A stretch of DNA of 64,000 nucleotides from Bacillota bacterium (GCA_023396225.1 JAEWWT010000024.1:1-64000); one strand, 5' to 3'. Counted from the first letter of the stretch, positions 18,252 to 27,644 are shown. Notes: generated from the sequence alone by a model not told the origin. A program made the numbers and translations.

Positions 18252-20774
18252 TTATGCAGTAACAACCTTGCTGTCAGCCTGAAGCCCAAGCTTTTCGACT
18301 GCATTTTCACGCATTTTATATTTGAGAATCTTTCCTGCTGCATTCATAGGGAATGAATCAACAAAGTCAACATACTTAGGAACTTTATGCTTTGCCATAT
18401 GTGAAAGAACAAAATCCTTAATTTCCTGTTCGGAAGAAGTTTCACCATCTTTAAGAATTACGCATGCCATTATTTCTTCACCGTACTGGATATCAGGAAC
18501 ACCGATAACCTGAACATCCTTTACCTTAGGATTTGTATAGAGGAATTCCTCAATTTCCTTTGGATAAATGTTTTCACCGCCGCGGATTATCATATCCTTG
18601 ATACGACCCGTAATCTTGAAGTTGCCTTCAGGAGTACGTCTTGCAAGGTCGCCGGAATGGAGCCAGCCGTCGCTGTCAATTGCAGCTGCTGTAGCTTCAG
18701 GCATCTTATAGTAGCCTTTCATAATGTTGTAGCCTCTTGCACAGAACTCACCGTCAATATTATCGCCGACTTCTTCGCCTGTTTCAGGGTTAATAATTTT
18801 ACATTCAACTGCAAACATAGATCCGCCGACTGTATTAAGACGTGTTTCAATTGAATCTGTGGTTTTGCTCATTGTTGTTGCAGGGCTTGCTTCAGTCTGA
18901 CCGTATGTAATGCAGATTTCAGACATATTCATTTTGTTTAGTACTTCGTCCATAACCTTTACAGGACATGGTGAACCTGCCATGATACCTGTTCTCATGT
19001 GTGAGAAATCTGTTTTCTCAAAATCCTCATGTTCAAGCATAGCAATAAACATTGTAGGAACACCGTGGAATGCGGTAATCTGTTCCTTGTTTATGCAGTT
19101 AAGTGACTTCTTTGGTGAAAATGCAGGGATAGGACACATTGTTGTACCATGAGTGACACTTGCAGTCATCGCAAGAACCATACCAAAGCAATGGAACATA
19201 GGAACCTGAATCATCAGCTTGTCAGCAGTTGAAAGATCCATGCAGTCGCCGATAGCTTTACCGTTGTTGACGACGTTATAGTGTGTGAGCATAACGCCCT
19301 TTGGAAAGCCTGTTGTTCCTGATGTATACTGCATGTTGCAGACATCATGCTTGTCAATTGTTTTTCTCCTCTGCTCTACTTCAAACATCTTTACTTTTTC
19401 TGCAAGTTCATATGTATCCTCCCATGTATAGCAGCCAGGCTGTTTGCTATCTGTTGTAATGATATTCTTGAGGAATGGAAGTCTTTCAGAGTGGAGTTCT
19501 CCCGGCTTGCAATCAGCAAGTTCAGGGCAAAGCTCTTTAATTATTTCAATGTAGTTTGAATCCTTAAAGCCATCAATCATAACAAGTGTATGAGTATCAG
19601 ACTGTTTGAGAAGATATTCAGCTTCGTGAATCTTGTAAGCTGTATTTACTGTAACAAGAACAGCGCCAATCTTTGTTGTTGCCCAAAAAGTAATGTACCA
19701 TGCAGGGACATTCGTTGCCCATATTGCAACATGGTCACCCTTCTTTACTCCCATTGCAATAAGTGCTCTTGCAAAGGTATCAACATCATCCCTGAACTGT
19801 GGGTATGTTCTGGTATAATCAAGCTCTGTATATCTGAAAGCATACTGGTTAGGGAATTCCTCACATATTCTGTCAAGAACGTCAGGGAAAGTGTAGTCAA
19901 TAAGTCTTTCTTTTGGCCAAACATACTTTCCTGTTTTTCTCTGATTGTCCTGAAGGGTATGTTTATGTCTTTTTATATAAGGGCGCATAAAGTTTGCATA
20001 CTGAGGGAATACAATACCTGCATCACAAAGCTCTCTTGCCCAGCGCTTAACCCATTCAAGTGAAACATAGCCGTCATAACCAATGCTCTTTAAGGCATCA
20101 ATCATAGCCTTTACAGGAAGGCTGCCTTGTCCCATAAGGGTGTAGCAAACCTTGTCATCCTTAATTACGCTGTCCTTAATATGAGTATACTTTATGTATG
20201 CATCAAGATTTGCAACTGTCTCCATAGGAGTTTCGCCTGCATATCTGTAAGGGTGGTTCATATCCCACAATGCAGCAACAGAACGGCTTCCTACTGTGTC
20301 AAGAACTTTTCTGAGACGCTTTGTATCAGCATATACACCGTTTGTTTCAACAAGAAGTGTTACTGTAGAAGCCTCCGCCTTTACAGCAAGCTCTTTCAAA
20401 ATTTCAATAGTATAATCATCGTCAACCTCACCGTCAGTCCAAGGATTGAGGTCGGCAAGTACTCTTACAAAAGGTGTTCCCATTTTTTCAGCGAGTGCAA
20501 TATATTGTGTTATTTCCTGAATATTTGCATCGTGATTTTCCTTATATTTTAGGCAGCATCCTGATGAGAAGCATGGGAGTTCAAGACGTAGTTCTGCTAG
20601 CTTCTTCTTTGTAGCAGGTAGCTGTGCCTCTGTAAAAGGACGGGCATTGACAGCATAAATGTCATCACCCAGTCCTCGAATTTCGATTCCGTCAAAGCCA
20701 AGATCCTTTGCCATGGAGTAAATATCAGTCCATGAAAAATCAGGACAGGCAAGTGTTGAAAAGCTAATTTTCAT
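18252..20774 (-). CDS. Fusion of xylose-isomerase-like TIM barrel and acyl-CoA synthetase
   Basis: 840 residues in one uninterrupted frame. Residues 1-275 are a sugar-phosphate isomerase/epimerase (AP endonuclease family 2) barrel whose metal ligands are all visible: Glu143 (VETNG), Asp171 and His174 (DMNHP), His198 (HIKD) and Glu240 (SLEW). Residues 285-840 are an ANL-family ligase close to medium/long-chain acyl-CoA synthetases: P-loop YTSGTTGFPKG (483-493), YGQTE (624-628), GDL, TGRIKD hinge (722-727) and the catalytic Lys815 in AAGKILK. Both halves therefore look active. ANL enzymes join a carboxylate to CoA through an acyl-AMP; the substrate of the barrel half is unknown. It is monocistronic with its own promoter. 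Confidence 0.85.
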   Translation of the reverse strand: MKISFSTLACPDFSWTDIYSMAKDLGFDGIEIRGLGDDIYAVNARPFTEAQLPATKKKLAELRLELPCFSSGCCLKYKENHDANIQEITQYIALAEKMGTPFVRVLADLNPWTDGEVDDDYTIEILKELAVKAEASTVTLLVETNGVYADTKRLRKVLDTVGSRSVAALWDMNHPYRYAGETPMETVANLDAYIKYTHIKDSVIKDDKVCYTLMGQGSLPVKAMIDALKSIGYDGYVSLEWVKRWARELCDAGIVFPQYANFMRPYIKRHKHTLQDNQRKTGKYVWPKERLIDYTFPDVLDRICEEFPNQYAFRYTELDYTRTYPQFRDDVDTFARALIAMGVKKGDHVAIWATNVPAWYITFWATTKIGAVLVTVNTAYKIHEAEYLLKQSDTHTLVMIDGFKDSNYIEIIKELCPELADCKPGELHSERLPFLKNIITTDSKQPGCYTWEDTYELAEKVKMFEVEQRRKTIDKHDVCNMQYTSGTTGFPKGVMLTHYNVVNNGKAIGDCMDLSTADKLMIQVPMFHCFGMVLAMTASVTHGTTMCPIPAFSPKKSLNCINKEQITAFHGVPTMFIAMLEHEDFEKTDFSHMRTGIMAGSPCPVKVMDEVLNKMNMSEICITYGQTEASPATTMSKTTDSIETRLNTVGGSMFAVECKIINPETGEEVGDNIDGEFCARGYNIMKGYYKMPEATAAAIDSDGWLHSGDLARRTPEGNFKITGRIKDMIIRGGENIYPKEIEEFLYTNPKVKDVQVIGVPDIQYGEEIMACVILKDGETSSEQEIKDFVLSHMAKHKVPKYVDFVDSFPMNAAGKILKYKMRENAVEKLGLQADSKVVTA

Positions 20775-20803
20775 TTTGTGAACGTCCTTTCATAAAATGG
20801 TAT

Positions 20804-20826
20804 ATTGAAAATATGCATATTTCAAT
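20804..20826. promoter_or_regulatory. AT-rich palindrome, possible operator of the fusion gene
   Basis: ATTGAAA-ATATGCATAT-TTCAAT is an almost perfect 22-bp dyad centred on ATGCAT. It lies about 20 bp downstream of the fusion gene's -10 element, in its untranslated leader, where a repressor could block transcription. No cognate regulator is adjacent. Confidence 0.4.
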
Positions 20827-20844
20827 TTAAACATATCAAATAAT

Positions 20845-20873
20845 AGTATAGCATACAGGCATAGTATTTGCAA
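20845..20873 (-). promoter_or_regulatory. SigA-type promoter for the fusion gene
   Basis: TTGCAA (20873-20868), a 17-bp spacer and TATACT (20850-20845), about 70 bp before the start codon. Confidence 0.6.
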
Positions 20874-21027
20874 TATTTCTTTATATAACAGAAAGTTATG
20901 ATGGGTATAAAAGGAATGAATACATTAGTTTTGACGAAAAAGAATTGGAGAATTTCAAAGTATTTCAGAGCATTTTAAAGAATATATAATAAATTCAACG
21001 GAAATAGCAGAAAATAGATTAAATCTC

Positions 21028-21056
21028 TTGACTTTTAAGCATATTTATCGTATTAT
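21028..21056 (+). promoter_or_regulatory. Strong SigA-type promoter of the spermidine operon
   Basis: TTGACT, exactly 17 bp, then TATTAT, about 55 bp before the speD start. No riboswitch-like fold was seen in the short leader. Confidence 0.75.
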
Positions 21057-21111
21057 TCAATATGTGTATTTATGCATTAAATTATAGTGTGAAAGGAACG
21101 TGAGGATAGGG

Positions 21112-21915
21112 TTGAACGAAAAGCTAAAATTATATGGCTTCAATAACCTTACAAAAACGCTCAGCTTCAATATTTACGATATCTGCTATGCTAAAAGTGC
21201 CCGTGAGCAGCAGGATTATATAAAGTACATTGATGAGCAGTATAACTCTGACCGTCTTACAAAAATACTTTGTGACGTTACTGAAATGATAGGTGCCCAT
21301 GTTCTTAATATTTCAAGACAGGATTATGAGCCGCAGGGCGCATCGGCAACTCTGCTTATATCGGAGGAACACCTTTCCAACGATGAGATTGATGAATCCT
21401 GTAACATGAGGTTTGCTCCTCTTGTCGAAAAGGAGAGCATTGCAGGACACCTTGACAAAAGCCATCTGACAGTTCATACCTACCCGGAATTTCACCCTGA
21501 AAATGCAATAACAACTTTCAGAGTTGATATTGACGTTTCAACCTGCGGAAAGATAACCCCGCTTAAATGCTTGGATTATCTTATCGGCAGCTTTGACTCG
21601 GATATTATGACAATAGACTACCGTGTGCGTGGATTTACAAGGGATCAGCACGGTAAAAAGTTGTTTATGGATCATGACATTACATCTATTCAGAATTATA
21701 TTAACAATGATATTCTTGAAAAATATGATGCTATTGATGTCAATGTTTATCAGTCAAATATTTTCCATACAAAAATGATGATCAAGGAGATCTTTCTCCA
21801 GAATTATCTTTTCAATACTGACACTTACGAGCTTGCACCTAAACGTCGTCTTGAAATCAATGATTCTCTCAGAAGAGAAATGATTGAGATATTCAGCGGC
21901 ATGAATATTTATTAG
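21112..21915 (+). CDS. speD: S-adenosylmethionine decarboxylase proenzyme
   Basis: 267 residues. The protein aligns by eye along its whole length with the long E. coli-type AdoMetDC: LKLYGFNNLTKTLSFNIYDI, SRQDYEPQGAS, the self-cleavage region DKSHLTVHTYPE (the Ser of KSH becomes the pyruvoyl group), DYRVRGFTRD and NIFHTKMM. It decarboxylates AdoMet to give the aminopropyl donor for SpeE. TTG at 21112 is chosen because GAGG lies six bases upstream and the protein then begins MNEKLKLYGFNN like the family; GTG at 21100 has its binding site too close. It is the first gene of the speD-speA-speE-speB operon. Most Firmicutes carry the short AdoMetDC, so the long form is of note. Confidence 0.93.
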   Translation: MNEKLKLYGFNNLTKTLSFNIYDICYAKSAREQQDYIKYIDEQYNSDRLTKILCDVTEMIGAHVLNISRQDYEPQGASATLLISEEHLSNDEIDESCNMRFAPLVEKESIAGHLDKSHLTVHTYPEFHPENAITTFRVDIDVSTCGKITPLKCLDYLIGSFDSDIMTIDYRVRGFTRDQHGKKLFMDHDITSIQNYINNDILEKYDAIDVNVYQSNIFHTKMMIKEIFLQNYLFNTDTYELAPKRRLEINDSLRREMIEIFSGMNIY

Positions 21916-21963
21916 GGAAATGCTGTTTTATCAGCGTTTTCTTAGCAGTAAAGGGTGATGAAA

Positions 21964-23415
21964 ATGTCAGATCAGAGTAAAGCACCTGTTTATGAGGCGC
22001 TTTTAAAATATAAGGACGCACGTATTGTTCCTTTTGATGTTCCGGGACATAAACATGGAAAGGGAAACCCTGAGCTTACAGAGTTTCTTGGAAAGACATG
22101 TATGTCTGTTGATGTAAATTCGATGAAGCCGCTTGATAACCTCTGCCATCCTGTTTCCGTTATTAAGGAAGCAGAAACGCTTGCGGCGGAAGCTTTCGGA
22201 GCGGCACACTGCTTTTTTATGGTGAACGGTACAACCTCTGCTGTACAGTCTATGATTTTGTCTGTATGCAAGGCAGGGGACAAGATTATTATGCCGAGAA
22301 ATGTCCACAGAAGTGCAATCAACTCGCTTATTATCAGCGGAGTGTTGCCTGTGTATGTAAATCCGGGTGTAGATTCAAGACTTGGGATACCTCTCGGCAT
22401 GAGTGTGTCAGATGTTGAAAAAGCTATTAAGGCAAACCCTGACGCCAAAGCTGTTTTTGTAAATAATCCTACCTATTATGGGATATGCTCTGACCTGAAA
22501 GCAATTGTTAGGATAGCACATGAACATAACATGGCAGTTCTTGCTGACGAAGCGCACGGAACCCACTTCTATTTCGGAGAAAATATGCCGGTTTCAGCAA
22601 TGGCTGCAGGGGCTGACCTTGCAGCTGTTTCCATGCATAAAACAGGGGGTTCGCTTACCCAGAGCAGTTTTCTTCTTGTTGGTAAGAATGCAAAGGTAAC
22701 AGAAGGACATGTTAGAGCTGTAATTAACCTTACCCAGACAACAAGCGGTTCATATCTTCTTTTGTCTTCACTTGATATATCAAGGAGAAATCTTGCTCTC
22801 AGAGGCAAGGAAATGATTGCAAAGGTTGTTGAAACAGCAGAGTATGCAAGAGAAGAAATCCGCAGAATAGGCGGATATTATGCATATTCCGAAGAGCTTG
22901 TCAATGGGGATGATATATTTGCTTTTGATACAACAAAGCTTTCAGTTTTTACCCGTGATATAGGTCTTGCAGGAATTGAAGTTTATGATTATCTTCGTGA
23001 CTGTTACGATATACAGATCGAATTCGGAGATATCGGAAACATACTAGCAATAATTTCACCAGGTGATATGTGGAAGGACATTGAAAGACTTGTTTCTGCA
23101 TTATCTGAAATCAAGAGAAGATTCAGCAGGGACAAGAGCGGAATGTTTGACCATGAATATATTAATCCTGATGTCTGTGTTTCACCGCAGGAAGCTTTCT
23201 ATGGTGAACAGATTTCACTGCCGATAGATGAAACAGCAGGCAGGATAAGCAGTGAATTTGTAATGTGCTATCCTCCTGGAATACCAATTGTTGCTCCTGG
23301 TGAAATGATTACAGAAGATATTCTCAACTATATCCATTATTCAAAGGACAGAGGATGCTTTATGACAGGTACAGAAGATATGGACATTGAGAGAATAAAG
23401 GTTTTGTGCAGATAA
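21964..23415 (+). CDS. speA: Arginine decarboxylase (PLP, aminotransferase fold)
   Basis: 483 residues, the size of the B. subtilis SpeA class of Orn/Lys/Arg decarboxylases. It shows the PPGIPIV C-terminal motif, DEAHGTHFYF, and the PLP lysine in SMHKTGGSLTQ. The family cannot be split by eye into arginine, lysine and ornithine enzymes, but agmatinase two genes on makes arginine the likely substrate: arginine to agmatine plus CO2. ATG at 21964 is preferred; the in-frame ATG at 21958 lies inside the AAAGGGTGAT binding site. About 48 bp separate it from speD. Confidence 0.9.
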   Translation: MSDQSKAPVYEALLKYKDARIVPFDVPGHKHGKGNPELTEFLGKTCMSVDVNSMKPLDNLCHPVSVIKEAETLAAEAFGAAHCFFMVNGTTSAVQSMILSVCKAGDKIIMPRNVHRSAINSLIISGVLPVYVNPGVDSRLGIPLGMSVSDVEKAIKANPDAKAVFVNNPTYYGICSDLKAIVRIAHEHNMAVLADEAHGTHFYFGENMPVSAMAAGADLAAVSMHKTGGSLTQSSFLLVGKNAKVTEGHVRAVINLTQTTSGSYLLLSSLDISRRNLALRGKEMIAKVVETAEYAREEIRRIGGYYAYSEELVNGDDIFAFDTTKLSVFTRDIGLAGIEVYDYLRDCYDIQIEFGDIGNILAIISPGDMWKDIERLVSALSEIKRRFSRDKSGMFDHEYINPDVCVSPQEAFYGEQISLPIDETAGRISSEFVMCYPPGIPIVAPGEMITEDILNYIHYSKDRGCFMTGTEDMDIERIKVLCR

Positions 23416-23439
23416 TAAAATTTTCAGGGAGGGATTGCA

Positions 23440-24288
23440 ATGGAATTATGGTTTACTGAAATGCACAGCGAGAATGTGAAATTTTCCATAAGAGTAAACA
23501 AACAGCTTCATAGTGAACAGAGTGAGTATCAGAGAATTGATATTTTTGAAAGTCCTGAATTCGGCAGATTTCTTACACTTGACGGGCTCATGATGTTGAC
23601 AGAAAAGGACGAGTTCATTTATCACGAAATGATTACCCATGTTGCAATGGCAAGCAATCCTGACATAAAATCAGTTCTTGTTATAGGAGCAGGGGATGGC
23701 GGAACAATAAGAGAGCTTACACGCTATAAATCTATTGAGCATATTGATCTCGTTGAAATAGACGAAAGGGTTGTTGAGGTGTGCAAAAAACACATTCCGC
23801 AGACAGCCTGCAAGCTTGATGACAGCCGCGTTGATATACATTTTGAGGACGGTCTTAAATTTGTAAGGAAAAAGCAGAATTGCTACGACCTTATCATTGT
23901 TGACAGCACCGATCCATTTGGACCGGGAGAGGGTCTTTTCACAAGTGAGTTTTATGGCAACTGCTACAATGCACTTACTGAAAACGGTATTCTTGTTAAT
24001 CAGCATGAAAGCCCGTATTATGATGAAGATGCAAAGGCTATGCAGAGAGCACACAAGCGTATCAGGGAATTCTTTGATATATGCAGGGTTTATCAGGCAC
24101 ATATACCGACTTATCCGTCGGGACATTGGCTCTTTGGCTTTGCTTCAAAAAATATTGATCCGCTTAAAGCTGATCTTGAAAAATGGAACAGTCTCGGTAT
24201 TAATACCGGTTATTATAATACTGAACTTCACAAGGGCTGCTTTGCTGTCCCTAATTATGTAAAGGAGCTACTTAGCAATGCAGATTGA
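23440..24288 (+). CDS. speE: Spermidine synthase
   Basis: 282 residues. Aminopropyltransferase fold with an N-terminal beta domain (MELWFTEMHSENVKFSIRVN), the nucleotide loop IGAGDGGTIRE, and the catalytic Asp region VDSTDPFGPGEGLFT. It transfers the aminopropyl group of decarboxylated AdoMet (from SpeD) to putrescine (from SpeB). GGGAGG precedes the ATG; the 3' end overlaps speB by 11 bases, so the two are translationally coupled. Confidence 0.96.
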   Translation: MELWFTEMHSENVKFSIRVNKQLHSEQSEYQRIDIFESPEFGRFLTLDGLMMLTEKDEFIYHEMITHVAMASNPDIKSVLVIGAGDGGTIRELTRYKSIEHIDLVEIDERVVEVCKKHIPQTACKLDDSRVDIHFEDGLKFVRKKQNCYDLIIVDSTDPFGPGEGLFTSEFYGNCYNALTENGILVNQHESPYYDEDAKAMQRAHKRIREFFDICRVYQAHIPTYPSGHWLFGFASKNIDPLKADLEKWNSLGINTGYYNTELHKGCFAVPNYVKELLSNAD

Positions 24289-25126
24289 GAGAAATGCATT
24301 TATCGGCTGTGATGCTGATTACGATAAATCAGACATTGTTATTTTTGGCGCACCGTTTGACAGCACAACATCGTACCGTCCGGGAGCACGTTTCGGCAGC
24401 AAGGCTATTAGAGCAGAAAGCTTTGGAATAGAAACATATTCACCTTATCAGGATAAGGATCTGCTTGACTATAATATATTTGATGCTGGGGATCTTGAAC
24501 TTTGTTTAGGTTCTTCTGACCTTGCACTTAGACAGATTGAAGATATGATAGATGAAATACTTGCTGATGGAAAAATACCGTTTATGCTTGGCGGGGAACA
24601 TCTTGTCACTTTAGGAGCATTCAGGTCGATTTACAAAAAGTATAATGATATTTGCATTATACAATTCGACGCTCATGCAGACCTTAGAGATAACTACCTT
24701 GAGGTTAAGAATTCCCATGCATGTGTAATGAGAAGATGTCACGATATTATAGGTGACGGAAGAATATATCAGTTCGGTATCAGAAGCGGTGACCGTAACG
24801 AGTTTGAGTTTGCAAAAGCACATACCTGCATGAATAAGTTTAATCTTGATGGACTTGATGAGTGCATCAAGGTTCTTACAGACAAGAAAGTATATCTTAC
24901 AATAGATCTTGATGTTCTTGATCCGTCTGTATTCCCTGGAACAGGTACGCCTGAACATGGCGGTGTTACATTTGAAGAGCTAAGAATTGCTCTTATGAAG
25001 CTGAAAGAACTTAATATTGTAGGCCTTGACATGAATGAACTTTCTCCGCCTTATGACCAGAGCGGAGTTTCAACTGCCGCTGCATGTAAGCTGTTGAGAG
25101 AGTTGCTTCTTATGATGTCAGAATAG
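24278..25126 (+). CDS. speB: Agmatinase
   Basis: 282 residues of the ureohydrolase family. The binuclear Mn ligands are visible: His in GGEHLVTLG, FDAHADLRD and SHACVMRR, and TIDLDVLDPSVFPGTGTPE. It hydrolyses agmatine to putrescine and urea, supplying SpeE. AAAGGAG lies inside the end of speE. It is the last gene of the polyamine operon; no terminator is obvious before prfB. Confidence 0.95.
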   Translation: MQIERNAFIGCDADYDKSDIVIFGAPFDSTTSYRPGARFGSKAIRAESFGIETYSPYQDKDLLDYNIFDAGDLELCLGSSDLALRQIEDMIDEILADGKIPFMLGGEHLVTLGAFRSIYKKYNDICIIQFDAHADLRDNYLEVKNSHACVMRRCHDIIGDGRIYQFGIRSGDRNEFEFAKAHTCMNKFNLDGLDECIKVLTDKKVYLTIDLDVLDPSVFPGTGTPEHGGVTFEELRIALMKLKELNIVGLDMNELSPPYDQSGVSTAAACKLLRELLLMMSE

Positions 25127-25214
25127 TCATTGTATAATAAAGATATGCAGAAATTTTATCATTAAAAGATTAAACATATACATTTGACAAGTAATAGAAA
25201 GGAGCATTTATTTT

Positions 25215-26339
25215 ATGCTTATATTAGATGAACTCAGAGTTGAACTCGAGGGTTATCGTAAGGATATGAAGGAACTTTATAGTATTCTTGATATAGAAAA
25301 ATGTCAGAATCAGATTAAGGAGCTTCAGGAGGAATCTGCAAAGAATGGTTTCTGGGATGACCTTGAAAATTCTCAGAAAGTCATGCAGATAATAAAGAGA
25401 AACGAAGAAACTATAAAAAGCTATAACGACCTTAACAACTGTCTTGAGGACACCCTTACAATGATTGAGCTTTCAATGGAGGATGAAGAGGATGAAGCTG
25501 TAGTTGCTGAAATCAAAAAGGATGCGGATTCATTTAAGGCTAACTTGCAGACAACAAGGCTTTCCACTCTCCTCACTGGTGAATTTGACGGCAGAAATGC
25601 TATTATTACATTCCATGCAGGTGCAGGCGGAACAGAGGCTCAGGACTGGGCTGAAATGCTGTTCAGAATGTATAACAGATGGGGTGAACGTCATAACTTT
25701 AAGGTTACAACTCTTGACTACCTCGACGGTGATGAAGCAGGACTTAAATCAGCTTCAATTCTTGTTGAAGGCCTGAATGCATATGGTTTCCTTAAGTCAG
25801 AAATGGGTGTTCACAGACTTGTTAGAATATCTCCTTTTGACAGTTCAGGACGTCGTCATACATCTTTCTCATCCCTCGAAGTAATGCCGGAAATCGGCGA
25901 TGCTGACCTTAACATAGAAATCCGTCCTGAAGATCTTGAAATTGACTTTTACCGTGCAAGCGGTGCAGGCGGTCAGAAGGTAAACAAGACATCTTCCGCT
26001 GTAAGACTTACACATATACCTACCGGTATTGTTGTTTCATGTCAGACACAGCGTTCGCAGTATCAGAACAAGGACTATGCCATGAAAATGCTTATGTCAA
26101 AGCTTGTTGAAATCAAGGAAAGAGAACATCTTGACAAGATTGAGGATATCAAGGGCGTTCAGAAGGAAATAGCATGGGGCGCGCAGATTCGTTCATATGT
26201 ATTCATGCCTTATACTCTTGCAAAAGATCACAGAACAAACTTTGAAAACGGAAATATTAATGCTGTAATGGACGGTGACCTTGACGGTTTCATAAATGCC
26301 TATCTGACAGCACTTTCTCATGGAGATATTCAGAAATAA
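25215..26339 (+). CDS. prfB: Peptide chain release factor 2
   Basis: 374 residues. It has the RF2 recognition tripeptide SPF (206-208) and the catalytic GGQ (252-254, SGAGGQKVNKTSSA). It releases peptides at UGA and UAA. At 25287-25292 the frame reads CTT GAT where frameshift-regulated prfB genes read CTT TGA; the extra T is missing, so RF2 is made without the autoregulatory +1 shift. AAAGGAG precedes the ATG. It is downstream of and colinear with speB, with an 88-bp gap and no clear promoter. Confidence 0.96.
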   Translation: MLILDELRVELEGYRKDMKELYSILDIEKCQNQIKELQEESAKNGFWDDLENSQKVMQIIKRNEETIKSYNDLNNCLEDTLTMIELSMEDEEDEAVVAEIKKDADSFKANLQTTRLSTLLTGEFDGRNAIITFHAGAGGTEAQDWAEMLFRMYNRWGERHNFKVTTLDYLDGDEAGLKSASILVEGLNAYGFLKSEMGVHRLVRISPFDSSGRRHTSFSSLEVMPEIGDADLNIEIRPEDLEIDFYRASGAGGQKVNKTSSAVRLTHIPTGIVVSCQTQRSQYQNKDYAMKMLMSKLVEIKEREHLDKIEDIKGVQKEIAWGAQIRSYVFMPYTLAKDHRTNFENGNINAVMDGDLDGFINAYLTALSHGDIQK

Positions 26340-26386
26340 TAAAAAGTGCATTACAGTATATTTTTTACTGTAATGCACTTTTTATT
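26340..26386. terminator. Bidirectional terminator between prfB and metK
   Basis: AAAAAGTGCATTACAGTA and TACTGTAATGCACTTTTT form a long stem with A/T flanks between the two converging genes. Confidence 0.85.
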
Positions 26387-27563
26387 ATTTTATAGCTGAC
26401 TTAAGCTCGTCCGTTTTGTCGGTCTTTTCCCATGCAACACCGAGATCTTCACGCCCCATGTGTCCGTAAGCTGCAAGCTGTCTGTACTGAGGCTTACGTA
26501 AATCAAGTGCCTTGATGATTGCAGCAGGTGTAAGGTCAAATACCTTTCCAACAGCTTCTGAAAGCTTTTCGTCAGATACTGTTCCTGTTCCGAATGAATC
26601 AACCATGACAGAAACCGGCTTTGCAACGCCGATAGCGTAAGCAAGCTGAACTTCACATTTCTTTGCAAGGCCTGCGGCTACAATGTTCTTTGCAACGTAT
26701 CTTGCAGCATAAGCGGCGCTTCTGTCAACCTTGGTTGGATCCTTGCCGCTGAATGCTCCGCCGCCGTGACGTGAATATCCGCCGTAAGTATCGACGATAA
26801 TCTTTCTTCCTGTAAGTCCGCTGTCGCCCTGAGGACCGCCGATAACAAAACGTCCTGTTGGGTTCACAAAGAAAGTTGTATTTTTAAGGAGATCGGCAGG
26901 TACAATAGGATTGATAACCTTTTCGATAATGTCTTTTCTTATTTTTTCAAGAGAAACTTCTTCAGCATGTTGAGAGGATACAACAATAGTATCAACTCTG
27001 ACAGGCTTTCCGTCATCGTATTCAACTGTAACCTGTGTCTTTCCGTCAGGACGAAGGTAAGGCAAAGTTCCGTTTTTTCTTACCTCTGAAAGTTTCTTTG
27101 CAAGCTTGTGTGCAAGAGAAATAGGGAGAGGCATAAGTTCAGGTGTTTCGTCGCAGGCAAACCCGAACATCATTCCCTGATCTCCTGCACCAGTTTCAAC
27201 ATCTTCAGCTTTTTGTCCGTCCTTATGTTCAAGTGCTTCATCAACTCCCATAGCAATATCAGAGGATTGTTCATCTATTGACTGTATTACAGAACAAGTA
27301 TGTCCGTCAAATCCGTATTTTGCTCTGTCATAGCCGATATCTATAACAACCTGTCTGACAATCTTAGGAATATCAACATAGCAGTTTGTAGTTATTTCGC
27401 CCATGCACAGTACCATTCCGGTAGTTGTACAGGTTTCACAGGCAACTCTGCCATATGGATCCTTTCCAAGAATTGCATCAAGGACAGCATCTGAAATCTG
27501 GTCACAGATTTTGTCAGGATGTCCTTCAGTTACTGATTCTGATGTAAACAGCATTTTTGGCAT
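26385..27563 (-). CDS. metK: S-adenosylmethionine synthetase
   Basis: 392 residues, the normal length. Signatures seen: SVTEGHPDKICDQ at the N-terminus, GAGDQGMMFG (146-155 region) and GGGAFSGKDPTKVDRSAAY. It makes AdoMet from methionine and ATP, which also feeds the nearby SpeD. It is controlled by the SAM-I riboswitch in its leader. GGAGG precedes the ATG. Monocistronic between two terminators. Confidence 0.97.
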   Translation of the reverse strand: MPKMLFTSESVTEGHPDKICDQISDAVLDAILGKDPYGRVACETCTTTGMVLCMGEITTNCYVDIPKIVRQVVIDIGYDRAKYGFDGHTCSVIQSIDEQSSDIAMGVDEALEHKDGQKAEDVETGAGDQGMMFGFACDETPELMPLPISLAHKLAKKLSEVRKNGTLPYLRPDGKTQVTVEYDDGKPVRVDTIVVSSQHAEEVSLEKIRKDIIEKVINPIVPADLLKNTTFFVNPTGRFVIGGPQGDSGLTGRKIIVDTYGGYSRHGGGAFSGKDPTKVDRSAAYAARYVAKNIVAAGLAKKCEVQLAYAIGVAKPVSVMVDSFGTGTVSDEKLSEAVGKVFDLTPAAIIKALDLRKPQYRQLAAYGHMGREDLGVAWEKTDKTDELKSAIK

Positions 27564-27610
27564 TATGATTCCTCCAGTAAAAGTAAAAATATTTAAAATG
27601 TAATAGCCTA

Positions 27611-27644
27611 AAAAAACGGCACCCGTATATCCGGATGCCGTGAA
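27611..27644 (-). terminator. Expression-platform terminator of the SAM riboswitch
   Basis: On the minus strand CACGGCATCC-GGATATAC-GGGTGCCGT is followed by seven T. It lies between the aptamer and the metK ribosome binding site. Confidence 0.85.

Larger units (their letters stand above)
20775..21111. other. Divergent intergenic region between the fusion gene and speD
   Basis: No gene is visible. It holds a minus-strand promoter and palindrome for the fusion gene and a plus-strand promoter for the spermidine operon, described separately. The stretch between about 20880 and 21020 is A-rich without recognised features. Confidence 0.6.
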
